Source: Galerina marginata (Eukaryota > Basidiomycota > Agaricomycetes > Agaricales > Galerinaceae). From it: a stretch of 64,000 nt of DNA. The position numbers were made by a program, and so were the translations under genes. The notes under the pieces are model-generated. The model saw only the letters and a list, made by a program, of their open reading frames with translations, made no database searches and was not told where the DNA came from. The stretch lies in NCBI GenBank assembly GCA_023014335.1, contig JAECYW010000002.1, positions 1,116,001 through 1,180,000 on the forward strand, in the 5' to 3' direction. Below are positions 56,941 to 64,000 of this stretch, one piece after another. Position 1 is the first letter of the stretch. The number at the start of each line of letters is the position of its first letter.

Positions 56941-59900
56941 ATGGTGTAAGTCGTCTTCGGTTTCTTGTGGGTCCAATGTCCTAATCATTGCCCATGATAC
57001 CATCTAGTAACTTCACAGTAGGTTAGTAATATTCATCTTAACAGCTTCACCGATGCTCGCAGGATTTATGTGATTTTTTTTTCACTCTTTTAAGATCAGA
57101 TCCGTGGCCTCATGGACAAGCCCACAAACATTCGTAACATGAGTGTCATTGCCCACGGCAAGTTCTACTTCATGCCTAAGAAAACAACAAAATTTATCTT
57201 GCTCTTACAGTCGATCACGGCAAGTCTACCCTGACCGATTCCCTCGTCTCAAAAGCCGGTATTATCGCCTCAGCAAAGGCCGGCGACATGCGGTTTACAG
57301 ACACAAGAGAAGACGAGAAGGAACGTGGTATTACCATTAAATCAACCGCCATTTCTATGTACTTCGAGGTAGATAAGGACGATATCTCCTCTATCAAGCA
57401 AAAAACCGTCGGTCAGCAATTCTTCCAAGATTTTGTGATTACTCACCAGAACTAATTTCATGACCTTTTTTTCGCCGTGCTTAGGAAACGAGTTCCTGAT
57501 CAACTTGATTGATTCACCTGGACACGTCGATTTCTCTTCAGAAGTCACCGCCGCCCTCCGTGTCACCGATGGTGCTCTTGTCGTCGTTGACTGTGTTGAG
57601 GGTGTTTGCGTGCAAACAGAAACCGTGCTACGACAAGCTCTCGCCGAGCGTATCAAGCCCGTCGTGATTATCAACAAGGTCGATCGTGCCCTCCTCGAAC
57701 TCCAAGTCGACAAGGAATCGCTCTATCAATCCTTCCAACGTACTATCGAGAACGTCAATGTTATTGTTTCAACATACCACGATGTCGCGCTTGGTGATGT
57801 CCAAGTTTACCCCGACCACGGAACTGTCGCTTTCGGTTCTGGTCTCCACGGATGGGGTTTCACTCTCCGTCAATTCGCCAACCGATATGCCAAGAAATTC
57901 GGTGTCGACAAAGACAAGATGATGGTTAAGCTCTGGGGTGATAATTATTTCAACCCTGCAACTCGCAAATGGACAACAGTCGGCACCACTGCTGACGGCA
58001 AATCCCTCGAACGCGCCTTCAACTTATTCGTTCTCGACCCCATTTTCAAGATCTTCGATGCCGTCATGAACTTCAAGAAGGATGCTATCGGCCCCATGCT
58101 CGAGAAGCTCGAGGTCAAGCTCGCTCAAGATGAGCGTGATCTGGAAGGCAAGGCCCTCCTCAAGGTCATCATGCGCAAATTCTTGCCCGCAGGCGATTCA
58201 CTCCTGGAGATGATAGTCATTAACCTTCCTTCCCCCGCCACCGCTCAACGCTACCGTGTTGAGACTCTCTACGAAGGTCCCATGGATGACGAGTCCGCTA
58301 TCGGTATCCGTGACTGCGACCCCAACGGTCCTCTTGTCCTCTACGTTTCGAAGATGGTGCCCACTTCTGATAAGGGACGTTTCTACGCCTTCGGTCGTGT
58401 CTTCTCCGGAACTGTCAAGTCTGGACCCAAAATCCGTATCCAAGGGCCGAACTATCTGCCTGGAAAGAAGGACGATCTCTTCGTCAAGTCTATTCAGCGT
58501 ACCGTGCTCATGATGGGTCGCTACATTGAGCCAATTGAGGACTGCCCTGCCGGTAACATCGTTGGTCTCGTCGGTATTGATCAGTTCTTGTTGAAGAGTG
58601 GCACCCTGACCACTTCGGAAACCGCCCACAACATGAGGGTGATGCGGTTCTCTGTGTCTCCTGTCGTGCAAGTCGCCGTTGAGGTCAAGAACGCCGCTGA
58701 TCTGCCCAAACTCGTCGAAGGTCTCAAGCGTCTCTCCAAGTCAGATCCTTGCGTACAGGCTTGGATTAATGAAACCGGGGAGCATATCGTTGCTGGTGCC
58801 GGTGAACTGCATCTGGAAATTTGTTTGAAGGTAAGACCTTTTCATATTACGACGCAGACGCGATTGTTCAAGAATTTAAATAAAAGGATCTGCAAGAAGA
58901 CCACGCTGGTGTCCCTCTCAAAATTTCTGACCCTGTCGTCCCCTACCGCGAGACTGTCAAGACCGAGTCTTCCATTGTTGCTCTCTCGAAATCGCAGAAC
59001 AAGCACAATCGTCTCTTTGTCAAGGCTATGCCAGTCGATGAGGAGCTGACCAAGGCTATCGAGGCTGGTAAGGTCAGTTCCCGAGACGATTTCAAACTTC
59101 GTGCCCGTGTTCTTGCCGACGAGTTTGGCTGGGATGTCACCGACGCGAGGAAGATCTGGTGTTTCGGTCCCGATACCACTGGACCCAATTTGCTGGTCGA
59201 TGTGACAAAAGGAGTGCAATATCTTAACGAAATCAAGGACTCTTGCGTTGCTGCTTTCCAATGGGCTAACAAAGGAGGGTGTTACTTGCGAAGAGAACAT
59301 GCGTGGTATCCGCGTCAACGTGCTTGATGTAACTGTAAGATATATTCTTCCGTTTCTCTCTTACAAACTGATATTTACCTTATCATTTTAGCTTCACACC
59401 GATGCCATCCATCGTGGAGGAGGACAGATTATTCCCACCATGCGTCGCGCTACCTATGCCGCCTGCCTGCTGGCCACACCCACCCTCCAGGAACCCATCT
59501 ACCTCGGTATTTACATTTTACCCGTCTCTTTTTGTCAGTTCCTGACCTGTGTGTAATGGCAGTCGAAATTCAATGTCCAGAAAACGCCATTGGTGGAATC
59601 TACAGTTGTCTGAACAAGCGTCGTGGACAGGTGTTCAGTGAAGAACAAAGGCCCGGAACTCCCATGTTCACGGTCAAGGCCTTCCTGCCTGTCGCTGAGT
59701 CTTTCGGCTTCAATGGAGAGCTGCGCTCGCACACTGCTGGCCAGGCTTTCCCCCAGTGCGTGTTCGATCACTGGGAGATCATGAACGGCTGTGAGCAATT
59801 TCCGGATGAGCGCGTGTAACCTGTGTACTGATGCATTGCTTGCAGCACCCCTCGAGAAGGGCAGCAAGATGGAGGAGTTGGTCACGAAGATCCGAATCCG

Positions 59901-60008
59901 CAAGGGTCTCAAGGTATGTCGATCACTGGCAATTGATGGGTCGAACGAGAACTGACAGTTATTTAGCCTGAAGTTCCCCCTCTTGATACTTACTACGACA
60001 AGCTCTAA
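56941..60008 (+). CDS. EF2: Translation elongation factor 2 (eEF2)
   Basis: eEF2 is the GTPase that moves peptidyl-tRNA in the ribosome. The first coding exon is only ATGGT. A 14-nt exon (57008-57021) and a third exon follow, together giving [20 protein letters not shown]. The P-loop [15 protein letters not shown] is split by an intron with a GC donor (57158-57210). Other G motifs: [15 protein letters not shown] and [10 protein letters not shown]. Domains II-V follow with [39 protein letters not shown], the diphthamide loop [17 protein letters not shown] and the conserved end LDTYYDKL at TAA 60008. One extra base at about 59267-59273 breaks the frame between FQWAT and [12 protein letters not shown]. 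About 840 residues, normal for the family. Confidence 0.95.
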
Positions 60009-60266
60009 CGAACGACTGCACGATTATTAGTTGAATGTACCTACATACTTGAAATCTATACTTTTAGATTAGCAGGGCAGTGTGAGAAAGCGTGACATGT
60101 GACAGTGTTTCAAATCATAGCCGCTAATGACAGAGCTCCCAACTTGGCTCGGTTTTTTCATTCTACCATTAGCAACTTTTTAAAGTCTCTCTCTTTCGCT
60201 ACTACACCTGGGAATCCCTATTATCATCGACTCTCCAACTCGAGGAATCACTATCCTTTCAAAGCA

Positions 60267-61186
60267 ATGGCCGCTTCTCTCTCCGGCTTGTCTGCATCCG
60301 TTACGCGTATTCTCTATCTCACTGGCTTTCCGAAGGAGCTCAAGACAAAGGACATCCAGGCCGCCTTTTCAGAGTACGAATCCACGGCGGGCGGTTTCAA
60401 GATAAAGTGGAGGGATGACACCAGTCTGTTGATCGTCTTCCAGGATGCTGCTGTCGGTATGTCGTGCATTCACCCCGTCGCTAGTCTCCTGACTCAGTCC
60501 CGCTGATTACAGCGAAGCGCGCTTACCTCAACACTGTCGCCTTTCCGCCCGCCATCCTCACGTCGTCGACAACTGGGCTGTCTGCTACGATTAGACCATA
60601 TGATGGTCCAGATGCACAAACCGTCATCCAGACAGTGAATGCACGAGGCCAGCATAACACAAACCCTTCGCGCACACACAACGCACGAGCTGCCTCTGTG
60701 TCTGTATTTCCCAATTCCCGGAGCTCATCGAACTCCAACGCGCATCCCAGCAACAACGGAAACCTCCAGCTTCGTAACAACCATTCCTCCACCCCTAACG
60801 GCCAGCACGTCGCCATCCCAGAACGGACTGACGGTCAACCGTCTCCCACCCTCCCATCACTGCCCTCCCATCCAACGCTTAATGCCCTCATCAGCTCGTC
60901 GCTGGGCGAAGCGGTTGCTGGGACGAATAACAGTCTTCCTTCTGACCCTGCGATCCTGACAACCAGTTTGCAACAACATCCAGAGTCCTTGAGTGGACCC
61001 AGAATCGGAGACCCTGGCAAGAGGATGCTGGGTGCGGCGTTAGGTGTTAGGCATCCTGGCCTCGGACCCAGAATGGTGAACGGCAGTGGAAATGGGAGCC
61101 CGGGCTCCAGCCCTGCTCAAGGAAATGGAATCGACCACATGAGGGATATGCACCGAGCAATGGGAGGTCTCGTTGTTGCTGAGTAA
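60267..61186 (+). CDS. RRM-like RNA-binding protein with long disordered tail
   Basis: Start MAASLSGLSASVTRILYLTG leads to FPKELKTKDIQAAFSEYEST, GGFKIKWRDDTSLLIVFQD and, after an intron at about 60458-60512, AKRAYLNTVAFPPAILTS. This looks like the RRM-type domain of the R3HCC1/GIDRP88 group, which has a similar LTGFPxELKTxDI start. The remainder is a long Ser/Asn/Pro-rich disordered tail with RPYDGPDAQTVIQTVNARGQ and PSHPTLNALISSSLGEAVAG. It ends DMHRAMGGLVVAE at 61186. An upstream ATG at 60099 would add a Phe/Asn-rich leader without family support. Role unknown, possibly RNA binding. Confidence 0.7.
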
Positions 61187-61782
61187 ACGTCATCTAGTTG
61201 GCGACCTTCGCCAAACCAAACCTCGATCCGATATTCGCATCGTCCCTTCCTTGTTCTCAGATAGGTTCTTTCTGTATTCCTTACACGTTTTAGTGTTGTT
61301 GTTGGTAATTTGTTTTTCCCTTTCGCCTTTCTTCCGTTCCATTTTTTTTTCGCCCTCTTCCTAATCTTCCTGTGTTGAACGAGCGAAGAGCAGCTGGTCC
61401 CATCGTTTTCTTTCGCGCTTTGGTCGATTAATACGTACATTTAGTACTGATCTGCTCGTGTTCAGCCTCTTTTCACCTATACGATAATGTATATTCACCG
61501 CCCTCGCCATTTCCCTCCAATCTATACTTACAGTGTCGCGACCGTTCTCGGCTGGTGTGCAGAGCTCCTTCCTCGAGGTTGCCACAGCTCCACAATGCAG
61601 TTGTATTTATTATTCCACCTATCAATCAAATCCTCAAACAGTACAAAGCATGAGCTGGTCCGGGCAATTTTTTTTGGTCCCTATGAATAGAGTGACATAA
61701 AGAAGGGAGACTCGGTCACAAATGCTCTTCTCTGTTACTGTGTCCATTGCATCCGACGCATACGACCCCCTATTTCTTTCTC
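61187..61782. other. Intergenic region, no gene seen
   Basis: 3' flank of the RRM gene and 5' flank of the beta-trefoil-like gene. Rich in pyrimidine tracts on the plus strand (61260-61375). No supported coding frame. Confidence 0.5.
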
Positions 61783-62770
61783 ATGACACAAACTTCAGAT
61801 ATCGACACATCGGGCTTCCCGCCAGGCTACTTCATCATACGGTCTGTTGCGTCCAATAGACTTCTCGATGTAACGCTGGACGACATCGAGGATGGGACTG
61901 AGGTCGCCCTGTGGCCCGAGAAAGAGAAGTCGCTTGTCGAAAGTGAGCTTTGCTCCCCGATGTTTCATCGCTCGTGTGCCACGTAGTTTATCGTGAATTT
62001 GGGTAGGTTTTAGAGATCCCGAGACCAATAATCAGGTGAGTCATACGTCGATTGACTCGAATGCACGGTTTAATTTGGCGTGGCCGTTAGGTCTTTTCAT
62101 CGACACCTCTGGAGCTCTGTGCTCAAGGTCGGCTGGACATGCCATAGACGTTGAAGGTGGCCGGTCTCGCTCTTATTAGACTGTGCTGGCTCAACAGTTC
62201 CCTTTCTTTAGAAAGTCGCCTTGTCTTACGCCATAGACGGCCCGTGTCTAAGCCATTCCCGAACGCGTATGCTCATCCGTTGCCCAAGTTCTCGTACAAC
62301 TCGGTCCACAGGAGAGATCTCTGTGCTCTTTACATGCGATCCGTCGTACCCCCCTCCACCACCCACAGGAACGGCGCCTTCCAGTGCTTGGCAAGGAAAG
62401 ACCTACCTTCTAACCTCCGTCCCCCTGCGGAAGCCTCGTACGATCCTTGACAATGCGTCCGAGTTTATCGCCTTCGAATATTCTGACTCCCATTTCGTTC
62501 CTCACCGGAGCGTCGACGGCTCCCCCAGCGCGGCCGGACGAGGTGTTTAATGGAGATATCGACCTTAATGAAGACGAGCTTGTGGAGGAAGAGAGGGGCG
62601 AAGAGGCAGAGGTGGACGATTCTGCCGAACTGGGGAGGAAGGTGCGGGTCGTCGCAGTGCCAACGACGGAGAAGAGTATGATGGACTTGTTGCTCTCGGA
62701 GAAGGCGAGGAGCAGGCGGAGGTGGATGGTCACTCCTTTGAGAGTAACGAATGCGAGGACGACTTCGTGA
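61783..62770 (+). CDS. Ricin-type beta-trefoil-like protein, frame broken
   Basis: The N-terminal exon reads MTQTSDIDTSGFPPGYFIIR and SVASNRLLDVTLDDIEDGTE, then VALWPEKEKSLVE, a beta-trefoil (RICIN-like) repeat pattern. Two introns follow. Further trefoil-type segments are NNQVFFIDTSGALCSRSAGH, AIDVEGGRLVLRHRRPVSKP, FPNAYAHPLPKFSYN and TGEISVLFTCDPSYPPPPP. After these come AWQGKTYLLTSVPLRKPRTI, ILTPISFLTGASTAPPARPD and EVFNGDIDLNEDELVEEERG. The C-terminal part ends RRRWMVTPLRVTNARTTS at TGA 62770. Frame changes are needed at about 62091-62101 (a TTTT run, one base missing), 62301-62309 and 62470-62480. A carbohydrate-binding role is possible by fold only. Confidence 0.6.
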
Positions 62771-63137
62771 GCGCTTGTGGTCTGCGGGCATTCTGTGGTT
62801 CGGGGGGAAGGAATTTGGGCATCATGGTATTTTTTTATTATCACTGTACTTGTAAATGCGGGTTCGAGTTCGAGTTCAACTATCAACTAAATGAGTCTCT
62901 GCATCAGCATCAGTGTAGTCATACAGCGTTACGCACCAACGCGTATATAGGAATCGGTCACATCACGAGGATGATTGACGCGTCGCTAATTATTCGGTGT
63001 CACGCCGAAGCGCGAGACGAACACCGCCTGCTGAGAAACCAACCATAAGCAATTACGCAAGCGCTCATATAAGCTTTCGTGTCTTTCTCTTATGCTCACC
63101 CCACTTTGACCTCGATCTGTCGTCCTGAATTCCTGGA
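62771..63137. other. Intergenic spacer
   Basis: Between the beta-trefoil-like gene and the WLM protease, both on the plus strand. No supported gene. Confidence 0.45.
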
Positions 63138-64000
63138 ATGCCCTCAGACGTCTTCGTTCTTTCCTTTACCCACCTCAAGGACAAGCCCAATGCCGACAGG
63201 GCTTTGCATATACTGCAGAAGGTAGCGTCGTTGGTCAAGCCCATCATGCGGAAGAGAGGATGGGTCTTGCCAGTTCTTGCGGAATTCTTTCCTGACAATC
63301 CGAATCTCCTTGGTGAGCAAAATCCCTCGATGCATAGAACTTGGAATGAAAGTTTGATTCTCGTCGATATGTTGGTCAGGGCTCAGTACTGCGTCACCAG
63401 TTTATCCCATTTGATCTAAGTTGACAACTGTGCAGATGTGAACATGGGACAGAAAGTTCTCGTTCGTCTGCGTCCTGCCCACTCTCCCGATTCATTCCTC
63501 CCCGAAGAAGACGTCGTAGGAACGATGCTGCACGAGGTGAGTTGATATAGCCTCATCTTTATTATGCCACAAGATTTAATCTTTCTCGACTTTAGCTCAC
63601 GCACAATGTACACGGTCCACACGACGACAAATTCTACAAATATCTTGACAGTTTACAAGATGAATACGATGAGCTGCAACGGTCGGGGTACGCCGGGGAA
63701 GGTTTCTTCTCTGAAGGCAAACGTTTAGGCGCGAACATATCCCATAACGTCCCACCACACATGGCGCGCCTAAAGGCTATGGAGGCAGCCGAGAAGCGCG
63801 CACAAACTTCTCGTGTTCTTGGTTCAGGTGGACGTCTCGGCGGACTGGGTAGAACTGCTGGATTAACACCTAGAGAATTGGCGGCAAGGGTGAGCCTTTC
63901 ATTTCTGTGAGTCTGTGAGGGACCACAATGCTAACATGCATTGTGTTCGGAAGGCTGCAGAGAAAAGAGCACGAGACGAAAAATCTTGTGTTTCTGGCGC
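63138..64000 (+). CDS. WSS1: WSS1-type WLM-domain metalloprotease, 5' part
   Basis: WSS1/SPRTN proteases cut proteins cross-linked to DNA. It starts MPSDVFVLSFTHLKDKPNAD with ALHILQKVASLVKPIMRKRG and WVLPVLAEFFPDNPNLL. After a short intron the WLM domain continues DVNMGQKVLVRLRPAHSPDS, FLPEEDVVGTMLHELTH and NVHGPHDDKFYKYLDSLQDE. The HELTH motif with downstream HGPHDDKF provides the zinc-binding and catalytic residues. The region after the domain is basic with ISHNVPPHMARLKAMEAAEK and a Gly/Arg-rich SGGRLGGLGRTAGLTPRELA, which fits the segment between WLM and the C-terminal SHP/SIM motifs. The gene is cut by the window end. At least three introns. Confidence 0.9.

Noticed and set aside
58198..58671. 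Minus-strand 157-residue frame opposite EF2
   Set aside because: Antisense to a strongly biased coding sequence; codon bias often opens the opposite frame.

Overview
This window is nuclear DNA from a filamentous basidiomycete, most likely an Agaricomycete. Almost every gene is cut by 45-70 nt GT-AG introns, genes lie close together on both strands, and several families are typical of mushroom genomes: F-box/leucine-rich proteins, a fungal kinase-like fold, LaeA-like methyltransferases, the RTPNDVD nucleotidyltransferase-like family and tandem GNAT acetyltransferases. The species was not identified. I saw no rRNA, tRNA, CRISPR array or intact transposon.

Layout. 1-17 kb is conserved housekeeping: the 3' end of a TBL1-type WD40 corepressor (+), a homeodomain-like protein (-), the SM protein SLY1 (+), a GHITM/Bax-inhibitor mitochondrial membrane protein (-), an RGG/RRM RNA-binding protein (-), RAB5 (+), a CDC25-type Ras exchange factor (-), an FHIT-type HIT hydrolase (+) and an F-box protein (-). 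17-29 kb has a gene-poor stretch, a secreted acid sphingomyelinase (-), an 81-residue hypothetical protein (-) and a CSC1/OSCA-like cation channel (-). 29-45 kb holds the SKI2 helicase (-), a methyltransferase (-), IST1 (-), a salicylate-hydroxylase-like FAD monooxygenase (+), a kinase-like protein (-), a PhzF-family protein (-) and a second F-box protein (-). 45-52.5 kb has the splicing factor WBP11 (-), an RNF10-type RING protein (+), the osmosensor SHO1 (-) and a broken nucleotidyltransferase-like gene (+). 52.5-56.6 kb is a head-to-tail array of four GNAT acetyltransferases, the last one decayed. 56.9-64 kb has elongation factor 2, an RRM protein, a beta-trefoil-like protein and a WSS1-type WLM protease that runs off the window end, all on +.

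The genes do not form one pathway. They group loosely into membrane traffic (SLY1, RAB5, IST1), signalling (CDC25, SHO1), RNA turnover and splicing (SKI2, WBP11, RRM proteins), translation (EF2), ubiquitin (RNF10, F-box) and repair (WSS1). Two divergent pairs, CDC25/FHIT and WBP11/RNF10, share start-to-start gaps of about 90 and 150 bp.

The most general observation is a recurring one-base shift of reading frame inside strongly conserved segments, including EF2, SHO1, RNF10, FHIT and especially WBP11. Most lie in or near short homopolymers, so sequence error is the simplest explanation. Other points of interest are a GC-AG intron and a 14-nt micro-exon in EF2, an 11-nt micro-exon in IST1, the GNAT array with its pseudogene, an RG-rich insert in the SKI2 helicase core, and changed active-site residues in the kinase-like and PhzF proteins. 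I found no convincing wholly new system.
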